Assembly (NCBI GenBank): GCA_016800925.1
Contig: JABCPU010000002.1
Coordinates: 620,001-684,000, forward strand
Direction: 5' to 3'
Origin: Suillus spraguei
Taxonomy: Eukaryota; Basidiomycota; Agaricomycetes; Boletales; Suillaceae
DNA length: 64,000 nt
Under the pieces are notes generated by a model. It was not told where the DNA came from, did not search any database, and saw only the letters and a list, made by a program, of their open reading frames with translations. The position numbers and the translations under genes are program-made. Shown piece by piece: positions 30,914 through 43,712 of this stretch; position 1 is the stretch's first letter; every line of letters begins with the position of its first letter.

Positions 30914-31655
30914 TTTCGTCTCAGTTGGCCAGCATCCTACTTGTATGATGATCATATTCCTCAATTAGACTTCTTTCCGGAATTCAGTTGTCGACGCGTG
31001 CTAGCATTTGGAAAACTATTTCACCTCGGGCGATTTTATCGATGTGGTGGTTAGCGCTGCCGTATCTTGCATTTGCTCGCCGTGTAGATGGCACTCTGGT
31101 AATTTGATGCGAACTGCCACTGGAATTGAACATCGGGTCTTCTCCTTGCAGTTGACTCACTAAATCGAGAACTGCATCACCCTGAGCTGGTTTCATTTTG
31201 AAAATTCCGTGCTGTTGATACAGTTCTATTTATCCACTGACAATATACGGGCGAGCTGGGCTGCCCAAACTTATCATGGTCAAGAAGCTAAGGCAATTAC
31301 AAGAGTCTATTGGCAAACACGATAACATACGTTCAATATCTGCGTGTCTGAATACGTTGAGTATGCGAGTATTTACCTCGGAATACGGCGCTACATAAAT
31401 GCAAATGAGGGTGAGTCTGGTACAGTGCTAGAATACGACGCTGAATTGTAAAGTGCAAATGAGCATTGGTCTACCGATGATGATAATGATGATGATGATG
31501 GAAGACAGACAGAAACAGACGGAAGGCAATTAGATAGAAATACGGACACCCAGGCGTAGTGGAATATAGGCAGAAAACCCCGCATACAACACGATGGATA
31601 CCGCAATCGGCGAAAGAGAAAAGGTGTCACTGGGGATAGGAAAGAGAAGATAGTA
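30914..31655. other. intergenic; one doubtful 70-codon frame and a GAT microsatellite
   Basis: A minus-strand frame at 30,984-31,196 starts with ATG (MKPAQGDAVLDLVSQLQG) and could be a small protein, but nothing supports it further. A (GAT)n-like run lies at about 31,475-31,500 in the likely 3' UTR of the Kcs1 gene. Confidence 0.35.
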
Positions 31656-34102
31656 TCAGGTGGAGAGCATGCCGGGATCTTCATCGTCTAAACGGGTGAA
31701 GATTTCGTCAAAGATCTCTTTGCCATCAGCGGATAGAGGAGGAAGCTGGTGGGTGTCAGCAGACGGATCATCCCGCGAAGCTTTGATCCTGCAAACACGT
31801 TCTTCGTTCCAGATGTTCTCGAGGGCCTCCGTAAGGCTCTTCAACCCGAATAGGAATCCACGATCAGGCTCTTCGGGAAAGTGAGGGGGGAACCGAGCAT
31901 ATATCAGCCCCGTTTCCACATCCACTTCAGCTTGGTAACCTTTAGAGCTTGACACCTGATGTATGATGTCGCGATCTGCGGGCGGAGGATACGGAAGCCA
32001 ATCGCGCCCGGTAGTTGTATGCGCGAAATCGACAATGCGCACGTTAACTTCGCCGCGCTTTCGCTTCCCGCTGGAACGCTTGCCGACTGGACCGACGAGC
32101 AGGTCTTCGCTGTGAGTACGGCGCAGTAAGGGCCGCTCGTCACTGACACTGGACCGCGTACTGGACCGTTCCAACGACTCTCCACGCATACTACGGGATG
32201 AAGGATGCTCAAGAGCGCACGTTCGGAACGCTTCTTGCGCCTCACGATCTCCGTCATATATAAGGAGGAGACTGCAGCCGTAGAACCTGAAGCCCTTCAA
32301 ACGATTGATGATCCGAGCTAGAGCATAAAGCTTTTGGAGAAGAATAGGAATCTGCCAGACGAGGAGACGTTCCCCATCTTGCAGGAAGGACGCCAGCACC
32401 GACTCAAACTCTTCAGCTTTTACGTCTCGGCCTCTGTACTTGTCTTGAGTCACATATGCTTGCGTGGCATTGTTCCACACCTTGAATGTAAACCAGTTTA
32501 ATCAATTCTAGATTTCTCACCCATCTATATATATACTGACCTGCATACCACAGACCCGGACGCCTAGGGGTCTGCTCGTCGTGCGGTCACACTTCTTCCG
32601 TTGACTCTTCTTTTTGGCGAGCGTCGCGTCCATGCCATACTGGCGTGTCCCCATCTTGAGGTCAAGAACGCACGAGCGCTTCAACCGACCGGTCAAATCT
32701 TCCATGCAAATAAAATGATTTTGACGCGTGATCGAGTCATCAAAATTGAATGTGGATGGAGGTTTGCTGGAAGCAGGTGTTACAGGGCTGGAAAATTCGA
32801 GAGATCGTGACCGACTCCGGCGCCTTGTGAGAGAGGGAGAGAGATCGAGTTGGCTCTGATCTTCGAGCGTAACAGAATCCCTGTCGCTGGCACTTTCTTG
32901 TGAAAACATCGAGTCCATAGCAGACTCACTCTGGATACGTGGAAGAACGGAGGGAAAGCGAAGACTTCCATCCTCTCCTTTCAACCCCCCCGCTTGTCCC
33001 ACAAGATGCCTCCGACGATGTGAGCGAGTACGTCGGGTAGAGGCAATCGGACGACCCTCATGATCAGCCATCTCACCCTCATCCTCGGTCTTTGTGGACC
33101 ACTTGGCGCGATTCCGACGCTGGAACCTGCGGAGAATGGTATTAAAGACGTGATCCTTGAGTTTTGTGTTGACCATCGTTAACCCTGTTCCCCCAAACCA
33201 ACTTGGGGTTCCTTGTTGCTGCCCGATCCCAGACTCTGAATGGAAATGACGTAAGGATTGCGAACGAATTCCCTCCAGTACTAACGTACGATGAGCTGAA
33301 TGGGGGTCTGCAAATGGTGAGGTCGGAAGGAGGCCTGAAGAGCATTCGGGAGAGTTAGAAGGGGGAGGTGGCTCCCCCTCCTGAAGAGGTATGGTAGGCT
33401 GACACAAGAGAGGGCTGCACTGCACTAATGAAGGTTCTGGTTGCATAAGATCAGGTGTTGACGCAGTAACACCGCGTATGGACGTAAGATGTCTGGGAGC
33501 ATCAGGGAATTTATGATAAGACGGCGGGTAAGTGAACGAGATGGGACGATCATGTTTCGGCCTGTCAAGACGGAGAACCCATTCAGGAATAATGTGGCGA
33601 TTACGGTCAAGCACCACTTCGGGCATTTCATCGGATGTTTCGTGGCTAGACACAACATCGTCTTCCAGAAACTGAGCAGGGTACGATGTCGACCCCTGAG
33701 TATGACGAGAAGAGTAGGAATTAGATGGGTGAAAGTCAGGAAGTGATGGGTAGGCGGAATGGGGATGGGGAGTATGCGTGTCAGGTACATTCGAGTTGGT
33801 GGCTGGTAACGAGCCTTTGGATACGCGTCGGTAAGTGACAAGCATCACGCCAAGATAACGTGGAATGAATCCAAGTAATGGGGGTGCTTCTCGTTCAACA
33901 GCTTCATAAAATTGGTTCTCTCTCGAAACCAGAGGCTATATAAAGATGTCATAAGAAATGGATCCCGACAGAACATCGCCAAGCATACCTTGCACACAGC
34001 ACGCTTGGTAAATCTATAGATCGCACTGTGGCCACCGACTTGATTTCGGAAAGGACGTAAAGGGATATGTGGAAGACTCTCATCTGATGCACCGAATGAC
34101 AT
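31656..34102 (-). CDS. KCS1: Kcs1-type inositol hexakisphosphate kinase
   Basis: Exons 33989-34102, 32541-33935 and 31656-32480 give 777 residues. The N-terminus has [25 protein letters not shown] and [24 protein letters not shown], family-conserved. A long disordered Ser/Pro-rich insert (about 75-400) precedes the catalytic core with [11 protein letters not shown] and [16 protein letters not shown], and later [11 protein letters not shown] and VRIVDFAHT. The PxxxDxKxG motif binds the inositol phosphate; the family makes inositol pyrophosphates such as 5-IP7 in phosphate and stress signalling. The start is ATG 34,102, the first ATG in the conserved frame. Confidence 0.92.
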
Positions 34103-36008
34103 ATTCAGTGGCTTTCGTTCCAAGCCGCGATTGTAACTGATTTTGTACCCGACTAGGGATCAGTTTTGACCTTTTGGAAAGAAGGCAAGCACTTGTCGAC
34201 AAGTACTTATAGATATTTATCCTTATGCTGTGGGACAAAGATTCGTTTGTAAGTTGTGGGTGACCTGCACGGGTTATCCGAGTCCGAGCCGAGTTTTTGA
34301 AGAATGAGGAATGATGAATGACGATATGGACGAGACACGTGCTTTGTCGACTTGCTAGAATGATGACTAAGCACAAAAGTGTGAACACCAAAGCGGTGCA
34401 CCTGTTATAATCCTTTCAAGTTATTTCAGCACAGAATGCGGAGAATTCATCGAGTGACAAGCCTATCTTACCTTGTAGGAATGAAAGAACTTCGATCCAA
34501 ACGTCAGAACGGACTTTTCTACTTGCACGCGGTGCCACGGGTCTTATCGCACGTTCGCTTGCAAACATACTTCGACAAAATCCACAGGACCACCTGATCT
34601 TCGGCAAATGAAATCGTTGGGTCTGGATCAAACCGAATAAGCTTCGCCTTCGCCGCAGTCGTCCCACCTTATTTTCCACCAAGGACGAATGGGAGCATGC
34701 ACGGTCTTGCACTGCTTGCAAACATGTATACTGCGCCCATGTACATTTAGCCGCATCTTCTCGAACCTCAGCCTAGAACGTGACCCCGTTTTCCCATCGT
34801 TGCTTACGCATGTTTCTGCTCTCTTCAATGATTAATACGTGTACTAATCACTTGAATGTGTATACGGCTGATACCGAACTGCTGGCGCCTTTCCCCCGTG
34901 GGGACCGATGACAAATGAGTATGATGTTCAATAAACTCCACATTTTGCAAATTAAACAGGAGAATTCCGAATCATCATCACCTGTTTTCAGCCAAACACA
35001 ACCATGGATCGTCACCAACTTCCGAGTTTGGTCACTGGCACTGATTCCTATCAATGTTCCTTCGGTGAGTCTGAATGAATTCATTGAATCATCCGGTTCG
35101 AGGAGCCATCAACGTCCTATTACCACCCATTTCATCCTCACGGGCCTGAGATTTAACAAATCTGGTGGTTCTATGAAGATAACGATAACCTCCGCGGTGT
35201 CTTCTCCACCGGGGGGCGACACAGCGGATAGTTCGATACTCCATCGACATCCGTGGTCTTCGCTTTAATTATCGTTGTGAGTACGAGAGATTTTGTATTT
35301 CATTTATAGATGCGAATAGCTTATGATCACTTACTATGGACAATATTAAGTTGGTGTGTCGAATACCGTGCATGTGTGAACTGTAACATTGTATCTTAAT
35401 CTCGCTGGTTCAAATTTGACATTCTTAGGGGGTTGCGGGCCGGTGTTTGGAGAGGAACGGCGCAGATCCGATATGTGGGATAAGAATGGTACATATTCGG
35501 GACATGCCTGACTACGACTTGGCCTCCCTGAGCGAATGTCTATGCAGTGACAAATAATGGGGTACTGATCCGCATACACTTTACCACAGATGTGTTGTCC
35601 TTAGTTTGTACACCGAGTGACTATGTTGTGGGCTGCAATCTGGAATGGTTGGTTTGGTCCGGTTTTGAATGTGCGATGCATTTATGGGAAAATTACATAA
35701 CGGTGAGCACAACCAACAAAGATAAGTAGTGGTAAATATTCAGCACTCAGTGATGAAGTGTGCTTTAGAAGTATGCTACTGCTGATACATTCAAGACAGA
35801 TAGGCAACATACAGTGGGATAAGGGAGAAACATTATCACCAAATAAGCCTCTCCATCAGTTACTACCATTGCATTTGCCACAACAATGGTCACAGTCACA
35901 TGACTCACAATTTGCTTGGCGTGAGAATAAAGAACTTTCTGGAAGGTTGAGAACCTGAATGAGTCAGATTACTAATAAAGTTCACACAACAACACTATAA
36001 ATTGGGAC
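34103..36008. other. long intergenic region
   Basis: No convincing gene. A minus-strand frame at 34,416-34,815 includes RSDVWIEVLSFLQ, weakly like the start of an F-box, before a possible donor GTAAGA, but has no clear start or continuation. ACTTGTCGACAAGT at 34,191 is a 14-bp palindrome. From about 35,700 the base composition becomes A/T-rich, continuing into the next gene. Confidence 0.35.
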
Positions 36009-37779
36009 ATGGGTCCATATTTTATTGTTTTGCCCCTCAACCAAGTACCACTACCATTCCTAAGACTCTCACTAGTGATGGCACATCCTTCTTGCAACAG
36101 TAGTGCTGGAGCACCATCTTCACCTGCTGTTGCTGAAGCTTTGCCTTCTGTTGTCTCTGATGTCAAATCACAGAACAATCGTCCTGCTAGACATCATGTG
36201 CAATGGTCAGATCCATTAGTGTATACCAGAGGTATTCCTTCAAGGGGACCTCAGGGAGGTAATCCCATGTTGGCTACTGTTGCTTCATCTGCTACTTTGA
36301 ACTATTCTTCCCAGCATGACAGTAGAATCATTGCAGGTGCTATGGAGAACCTGAATTTGACATCTGCTGTCTCAAGTGTAAGCACTACCCCATCTGCTTA
36401 TAGGTCACCAACTCAAACTTTCCTACCATTGCACCCTCAGCTTACTGGCATGTCTCAAGCAATTGCTCAAGGTATCAGCATACCCAGCGATCCAAATCTA
36501 CGCTTTATATTTTTGCGCCGATTACGAGCAGCTCAAGCTAGGGAGGCTCTCAATTCTATTGACTCTGGTGTCATTGCTACCACAGGTAATCTGAGCATGC
36601 CTTCAGTGATGTCTAATTCTAAACCTCACATATCAGAACCCAAGGGCCTAATACCAGTGGTAGTATCTGGGGCAGTACTCAACCAACCAAATGGCACTGT
36701 GGAATCTACTAATGTTAATGGCAATCCCCCACCAACTTCCACTGTCATGGGAGATGTCATTGACCTCACCACTGGCAGTGATGAGGAGAACAGTCTGTTG
36801 CAAAAGCAACCTAAAATTGAAAAGAGTACACAGAAGCAAACAAATGTAAGTGCCAATGTTACTCTCGAGATATTAAAACGGCACTGACTCGAAGCATCAC
36901 TGCATTCAGACTCAGATCTTGTCAACGTCGATCAAGGCTAACACAGCCAAGCGCTGCCTCGACTCAGAATCCAGCGATACCTCGGAAGGCGGTCCTGCAA
37001 AGCGCTTAAAGCGAAAAGTACCACGGCCTCCTCTCGACTCAGATTCAGCGACGAGCGATGTCGATCACATTTCGCCCGGGCCACGCTCGTCGATCGAACC
37101 AACGTCGTCTTCGGACAGATTGTCGTCTAGCAGTGTCGAAGTTGCCGACAACGTCGTTCCGAACGGTCCGAGATCCATAGCGGATGTGTTCAATAACCGT
37201 GCAAAGTCTTCCGTCTCTCTTGATGATACTCAGGCACCAAGGCATTCGGCTCGGGGGAGTGGGGTTTCAGTTGTAGTACGCACCCATAAAAGGCCGGCCC
37301 CGGGTGGCAGTGCCGTAGCATCGAGCAGCAGGATCAGGGTGGAGGACATGGAGGTCGAAACCGGTGATCCTCAGCGAGCACGGTTGTATGCGAGTGCGAT
37401 CTCCCGAAAATTGCGTATGTGGGCGGAAAAGTTGAAGAAAATTCCCCGCGCGCATTTGGATTCTCTGTTCGACGATAACGTGGTGCGAATTTCTCAGTTG
37501 CATTTCACAACCGTAGTAATGAACGCTAACCCACACACCTTTCGAAAACAGGAGATTATGTCCAAAGGCGAGATTCTGAAGTTGTTGAAAGATATCGATG
37601 AGGATAAGAACTGGGTTACGCGTGCGGAAGTCGAGGACACTCGTCTTGAAAGGCTCCTAATTGCTGTGGTGACCGGACATTTGATGAACGGAACAGAAGC
37701 TCACAAGCTCGCAATGCGTATCCTCGATAACTTTGCCCAGAGGTTCCGCGGTGAGAGATACCCACAGACACGTAGGTGA
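36009..37779 (+). CDS. hypothetical two-part protein with SUMO-interaction-like motif
   Basis: Exons 36009-36845 and 36910-37779, joined by a 64-nt GTAAGT...CAG intron, give 568 residues (545 from ATG 36,078). Exon 1 is Ser/Pro/Asn-rich and ends with VMGDVIDLTTGSDEEN, a hydrophobic-acidic motif like a SUMO-interacting motif. Exon 2 begins with basic nuclear-localisation-like AKRLKRKVPR and has a helical C-terminal domain (KLRMWAEKLKKIPRAH to ILDNFAQRFRGERYP). Codon use differs sharply: A/T-ending in exon 1, G/C-ending with many CG pairs in exon 2. The two halves may have different origins or may be separate genes. A nuclear role is inferred. Confidence 0.5.
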
Positions 37780-38324
37780 AGGTGAGAGGAGAGATAACAA
37801 GTTGAAGAAAGGTAACTCGTGGGATGCTGCGGAACCATGGCGTGGACGTGGAACGAGTTCCAGAATTTTCGCAAGTGCCAACGCTCCGATTAGGGGTATA
37901 CGGTTTGTCCGTTTTTGGCGTGTGTTGGTTGTTTCGTTGTTTCATATTCCCAACACTATCTTTGATTTGTTTATCGTTTTTGTGCTTTGCGAACGTTGAC
38001 GTTCTCTGCATGCTTTTTTGTTGTGGTTGTTTTCTGAAATGTTGAACGTTGAACGTTCGCTGCTTTGTTTACCTGGAGTCACGATAACTCCTAACATGTT
38101 CCTTCCGATTGATTACGAATGCGTACGCGATCTGTGTAAATTCTGATCTATAGTCCTATGAATCATAACCATGCTTCCATGAGTATCGTATGTTACTGTC
38201 GAGTCAAATTATCGCATGAACTATAGTGGGATGGTAAAAGTAAGTCATGAAGAAGCGTAGAAACAAAGGCATAAAGTCACGTATGCAATGGGTAGTGATC
38301 ACAGTGGGTAATTAATAGTTGATG
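37780..38324. other. convergent 3' flanks
   Basis: Lies between the two-part gene and the FHA-forkhead gene. T-rich sequence, no gene seen. Confidence 0.4.
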
Positions 38325-40374
38325 CTAACAAACTACGTCTATTCGCCGCTTCTTTGTCGCGGGACCCTCATCAGCTGAGTCGTCGTCGTCCACAACAATG
38401 ATAGGAGATTCGCTACGAGGGGAAGGTACACTTATTGGCACAGGCACAGGAGGCTTCTCTGTGACACTGACAGCAACGCTCTCGACGCTTGGTGGATGGG
38501 CAGCTGGTGTTTGGGTCTGGGCACTCTCGAAACCCGGCATCGTGACTAGTTGAGGCGTCCGTGATGGGAGCGGCGTAGTGGTAAATGGTCCACCTGCCGG
38601 AGGGACTTTGTTATCACGAGATCCGCCCCCGCGACCACCTCTTGCGCGTTTGGTCCGCCCGCGTCCACGTGTCATCTTCTCCTTGAGATATCGCACAATA
38701 TGACCTTGTAAGATCTCTAGAGCTTTCTGGGCGCCAAGCGCCTCGAGCTCTCTGAGCTGCTCTGGAGACAAATGTGAAAATATCGTGGGAGATAATATAA
38801 GGGTATTGTTATGAAGAATGATGGGCTGTGCCTGCTCAGGATTCGAGGATGAAGGATGCGAAGGTGGAACAGGTCCGACAATGATGGGAAGGCAAACAGA
38901 TGCCGGTAATGCTGAGAAGGGTGCAGATGCAGCGTTAGATGTCACACATGCGGAAGATTCTGACGAAGGAGTCGATGCTAGTGCAGGAGCCACATGCGGA
39001 GATGTGGCTCCTGGTGCTGAGTGCACTGTTGAAGTGAGCTTGGGTGCCGCGAGCTCTGACTTAATAACGGGTGCAGTTGTGAAAGGGCTTGTAAGCAGGG
39101 CTGTTGTCAACGGGTTTGTGTGCGGTATAGAGGAATTAGAAGACTTGAATGGCAGCGGCGCTGATGTTAGCGGTGGCGGAAGAGTAACACCTTTGATGTC
39201 GCCCTTGACGCTGCGCTTGAGTGCAGGTTCTAGAGGCACTGCCTTCTCCTTCTTCCTGCCCTTTCCGTCTTTACCACCTGTGCTTGACGATGCAGCTTGT
39301 GACCTGGCTTCTTGCTCCTCGAAGGCGTGTTCGTATTGTTCGTCCACGGACCAATAAAACCCCTTGCCTCGCTCTCCGGAACTCCTCTCCATCTTCTTGA
39401 ATGCACGGCCGGATGATAAATTATGTCGAACAGAGTTCTGACAAGTCGGTGAACCATTGAGCTGTCGGGTGCAATATCAGAGATAAGATGCCTTACCTCC
39501 CAACCCGCACCCTCGTTATACCGATACCAGTCATAATTCTCCATCATCCACGAACATATATCCTGCAGCGTTGCCTTACCGCCCATTGCTTTGATAGCTC
39601 GATAACAGAGTTGAGCGTATGTAAATTGAGGCTTGGGGGGCATGACCTCTGGCTTTGGTATGGGCAGGTCTGATTTCTTGCGCTTTTTTGGCGCAGTCTT
39701 TACCCTGGATATGCTGTTCGTATTTGGGAGCTGCGGGTCTGGAGACTTTGGTGGCGGCACTGGCACGGAGACGGGGGGCGGTGAATTCGAAGGAAGAGAG
39801 GAAGGTGGTGATATAGACGTAATATCGACAGAGGGTGAACGTGCACGCTGCACTGATGAATTTGAACTCGGGGATGGCGAGTCTTCCGGTGCTGGTGGGG
39901 GAGGGAGTACGAAATGGAAAGTCCTAGAAGCTATCTGTATTTGAGACCTAATTCACAGTTAGAACACACTCCAGCTCATAAGAAACTAGATACCGACCTT
40001 TCCCCCAAAGGAACTCTGCTACCGCTTCCAGACCAAACACCGTCCACCCAAGCGCCGTTTCTGCCTACGACGGCGAGAACAAAGCGCTCATCGTCCTCCT
40101 CGTACTCGATCTTGGCATGGAGCCTGGATACACTCTTGAGAGGTCCCAAATCGACATCAACAGGACCATTGTCGCCAGTAGATGTAGATGCATTGGGTAT
40201 GCAACGTCGCCCAATAGTTACCGTCAGGGTCTGAAGATAGAAAGTGATGTTTGGGAAGACAAGAGAATAATATGCGCTGATCTTTGCTGTAGAGTCATCT
40301 GGCGAGAGAGACTTACGAAGGACATCGATGTTGTCCATCGGAGAGTCCAGCGCTGCAAGGGCTGTTAAGGACAT
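38325..40374 (-). CDS. FHL1: FHA-forkhead transcription factor (Fhl1/FOXK type)
   Basis: Exons 39998-40374, 39497-39947 and 38325-39437 give 646 residues. Residues ~30-125 form an FHA domain (AYYSLVFPNITFYLQTLTVT, IGRRC, SRLHAKIEY, GRNGAWVDG). After a Pro-rich linker and basic KKRKK comes a forkhead domain (PQFTYAQLCYRAIKAMGG, DICSWMMENYDWYRYNEG, then NSVRHNLSS and GFYWSVD across intron 2). The tail is Pro/Ser/Ala-rich with RGRGRTKRARGG. Fhl1 regulates ribosomal protein genes in yeasts. The intron between GWE and NSVRHNLSS interrupts the recognition helix. Head to head with the MTFP1-like gene (164 nt). Confidence 0.92.
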
Positions 40375-40538
40375 AATTGCTAGAGTCGGCGGCGAGTGTT
40401 AAGACTGTAGGACAGTTGCTTTCGTTAACACGGGGTCAAACAATAAAAATGACCCCTCGATTTCACATTATGTAATTACTTGCCTCTCACCCAGAAGGGC
40501 CAACACTACTGGTACTGGGTAGCCCTAATACTACAACC

Positions 40539-41317
40539 ATGTCGCGAATGACAGAGAAAGCACAGGATGAAATATCTTCTCTAGCTGACAAAAATGTAGA
40601 CAGCACAGACTCCGACCTGCGGTACATGGCATATGCTGCTCGTCTCAGAACTGCAGTGCGTGCCGGTAGTCGTTATATTGCATATGTATGTTTCCTCGTA
40701 TCATTCGACTTACTTTTGTTCGTGGTGAAGACTGATCATAGACCAGTGATGTCGGAGAGGCATTTCGCCCCGTAGTACCTCCTGCCGTAGTTACTGCATG
40801 CTACGGTATTTCGTGGCTATATCTCGCCGGGTGCGTGTCGTTTCATCAATTTCTGTGTCAACTTGTGACATCATGCCAGCGACGTGAGCTACGAAGCGTA
40901 TAAGACTCATAGACGCGGGCCCAGCCCAATAGAAGCCGCTCATTTCTCTGAGCCGACGAGAGTAGGCATGGTAGCCGTCAAACGTGCGGTTTTTCAATCT
41001 ATAGCATCAATGTACGTGCACGTTCCTTACTATTACGCCTTTCATCGTGATCATTCTCATTGGATATTCCCGTCACGTATAGGGCGCTGCCCGCATTTAC
41101 TATCCATACGGCCGTCAACCAAGCAAAGAAAGCATTTACGAACGTGCAAAACAAAAGATTGAAGACATGGGGTCCAACCATTAGTGGACTCGCTATCGTT
41201 CCTTTCCTGCCATACATATTTGATCACCCCGTTGAGACGGCAACGGACAAGGCGTTCGAGTGGATAGAGAAGAGACTAATCGAGAGTCAGGACGCTAAAG
41301 AGAAACCAGAATCGTAA
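40539..41317 (+). CDS. MTFP1/MTP18-like mitochondrial protein
   Basis: Exons 40539-40685, 40742-40830, 40880-41011 and 41083-41317 give 200 residues. Conserved stretches are DLRYMAYAARLRTAVRAGSR, GEAFRPVVPP, YGISWLYLAGDV, VKRAVFQSIASMALPAFTIH and KTWGPTISGLAIVPFLPYIF with the DHPVE motif, the pattern of mitochondrial fission process protein 1 (MTP18). It would lie in the inner mitochondrial membrane with three to four spans. The protein is close in length to animal MTFP1 (166) with a longer N-terminus. Confidence 0.88.
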
Positions 41318-41804
41318 TCGTAATGGGTTTGCGTTTTACCCATTTTTCTCATCTACAGCTTACCCTATCTATCAACACGCTGTCCTTAAAGCACTAGTTT
41401 ATTAAGAGAGTTAAGACTCCCTCCTCACTGTGATCATTCGAGAAACTCTACTGTTTATGATGTTCATCATCCCTCAAGTTTCACGCCTTCTCTTCATTTG
41501 CCTTCGAACGGCGAACCCAGTCTCCTGGAACCGAACAGCTAATTCCGAAGTGGGACCCATGATCAGGAGAGTTCCTTGACCATGCTGACGTCGAACTTCG
41601 AAGCATACACAATTGGGCAAGTAGTGATTTTAATAGAGGAACAAACACGAATACTGTTATTTGACAAATGGACTGACTGGTGTTGGCCAGTACTACGAGA
41701 GCGAAGAACATAAATAGACTAATGCACCATGCCGCCTATACAATTAAATCGTATGATTGTAAATTCCTACTCGTGATCAAACAAACAATGATGTGTGAGG
41801 TATG
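41318..41804. other. convergent 3' flanks
   Basis: No gene is seen between the MTFP1-like and eIF2B delta stop codons. Confidence 0.4.
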
Positions 41805-43462
41805 TTACAGTGTAGTGCGGCCGAGCGCGAGTGGAATCGAGCTGATAGAACTCGGCGGAATAACTCCGACTTCTGTCACGACTGCTGTAATACTCGAAGG
41901 AGGTGTTAAGTCGTAGAGAGGATTGAGGATCTCTAAATTGGGCTGTTTATTGAGGATGAGCGTATCTTTCGACCGAGTGAGGGGGAAGGACGAAAATATA
42001 TCGCCAGCCGGTGCTACAGGTTCATAAAATTAGATTGAAAAAATAACAACTACGGAAGGACGTACCGAGCTCATTCTTGGTAAAACTATCTAGCTGGATT
42101 GTTTCTGCGAACTTGTATGTCTCGCAGCAAACGACAACAGGGACACTGTGTTGTTTTGCCATCATAGCTACAAGGGCCGTGCCTGCACGGGAAAATACGG
42201 CGCCGTTCGAATGTAGGGAGTGAGCGCCTACTAAGACGGTCGACACCTCTGTGATGACAGATCCAATCGATGGCAGGAGGAGATAGGTGCAGGGAATGCC
42301 TATAGCAGAAAGTACGGAGAGAAGCTTCTTGCCTATTCCGTACGCCACAGTATGAGATTACAAATGGGACTATGATGACAAGGTCTCTCACCCTCTAGCA
42401 TTGGCCGAGAATCGACGACGACAACCGAAAATTGTTTCCCATCATCCCATGCACCGACAAGAACTTGCTCCACAACCGAAGACCTGGGAAAATGACTATC
42501 ATCTAATAATGACGGGAAAAGTGTGAAGCCTGTTACCTAGCATACGTCAGAATGACATCTCCTTCTTTAATCTTGGTCCCTGCAGTCTCTTGGATGACTT
42601 GATCGGCTATGGTGATTCGTTCGCTGATGTAATCATCTATCTTTTGACAAAGGAGATTTTTCGCCTTCAAGAGTGAATGAGTGCCACGTGTGATAATGAC
42701 AAATAATTGACACTAACATCCTGCTCCGGAAGGTCAATATCCGATCCACTGATCTCTAATTTGAGCTCCCGGATGGCATTACCCATAGTGACAGACATGG
42801 GGCGAGCCGAAACAAGATGAGTGATTTGAGGCGAAAGATGTGTTAAGAGATGCCTCGAGAGGGTATTGTTAGGAGGAGTGACATAGTCTTGTATCACCTT
42901 AACAAACGTCAGCAATGTTCGGTAGACCTGGACGTTTGCAATATACAGTTTTAAATGCAGTCAAGGTCGCAATGCAACGCGCATTTGCTCCTGCGATCTT
43001 GAATTCTGAAAATTGCAATCCGAGGCGGATGATAGCGGGATGAATATCTCCCTTGCTAGGGCCAGGTAGTTTTGGGAGTCCAAAATGGGAAAATATGCGC
43101 AAACCACAGGCATCATCAGATGTGATGTCTTTTATCTCCTTTGTCGGTTTTCCATCAGGTCCCTTTCCACCCCTCTTGACTGAAGCATTAGTACTTGCAG
43201 CAAGCGGTGCACCTTTCTTCGCCTGAGCAGAACTCTGATTAGATCCGCTGGGTTGGGGACCAGCTGCTTTAGTAGCAGCCTTTGCAGCTCTCTGACGCTC
43301 TTGTTGCTCGCGTCTTTCCGCTTTTGTCATCTGCTTTTGAGACTTGGGGGGCTGATTCTGGGCCTGAGATGATGATGCTTCAGCATGAGATTGAGCAGGA
43401 ACGAGCTTGATTGTAGATTTCGAAGGAAGAGTGGTCATTGTAATGGTTGCCGTTGCGCTCAT
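41805..43462 (-). CDS. GCD2: translation initiation factor eIF2B subunit delta
   Basis: Exons 42947-43462, 42718-42897, 42537-42664, 42392-42483, 42066-42332 and 41805-42013 give 463 residues. A low-complexity N-terminus rich in Lys/Gln/Ala (TKAERREQQERQRAAKAATKA) is typical of the delta subunit. The Rossmann-like regulatory domain follows: HPAIIRLGLQFSEFKI, GDVILTYARSSVVEQVL, VVVVDSRPMLEGK, GAHSLHSNGAVFSRAGTAL and ending with the YDLTPPSSITAVVTEVG motif conserved in eIF2B alpha/beta/delta. It belongs to the guanine exchange factor for eIF2. An extra 5' exon with ATG near 43,615 is possible. 250 nt separate it from RAT1, read the other way. Confidence 0.92.
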
Positions 43463-43712
43463 CGTCTTAGCAGAATATTTGACAAAGTCCAAGGGTTGAT
43501 GATCAGAAGAGCAGTAGACATTACATTCAACTTTGCCTGATCGTTTCCAATCATCCGAGTCATAGTCTGGGGAACGTGGGAACTTTACTTACATCAGCTT
43601 TAGTTCTCACGGCCATCATTTTGCTTTCTCGCTGTCAGTCGGCGCCGACGTTACAGTTCTTGCTCGTAGACGATCACACTATTATCTTCGTTTATATCGG
43701 AATTGCTGCACA
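43463..43712. promoter_or_regulatory. shared promoter of eIF2B delta and RAT1
   Basis: Head-to-head region of 250 nt. A minus-strand ATGATGGCC at about 43,615 followed by GTAAGT may be an upstream exon of the eIF2B delta gene. Confidence 0.4.

Noticed and set aside
31466..31505. GAT microsatellite as a possible regulatory element
   Set aside because: Simple sequence in a 3' flank; nothing indicates function.
38818..39357. 179-codon plus-strand frame opposite the FHA-forkhead gene
   Set aside because: It is the antisense shadow of a Ser/Pro/Ala-rich tail and has no domain.
40340..40374. GTAAGT...CAG within exon 1 of the FHA-forkhead gene
   Set aside because: The intervening 18 nt is too short for an intron and the frame reads through with conserved sequence.
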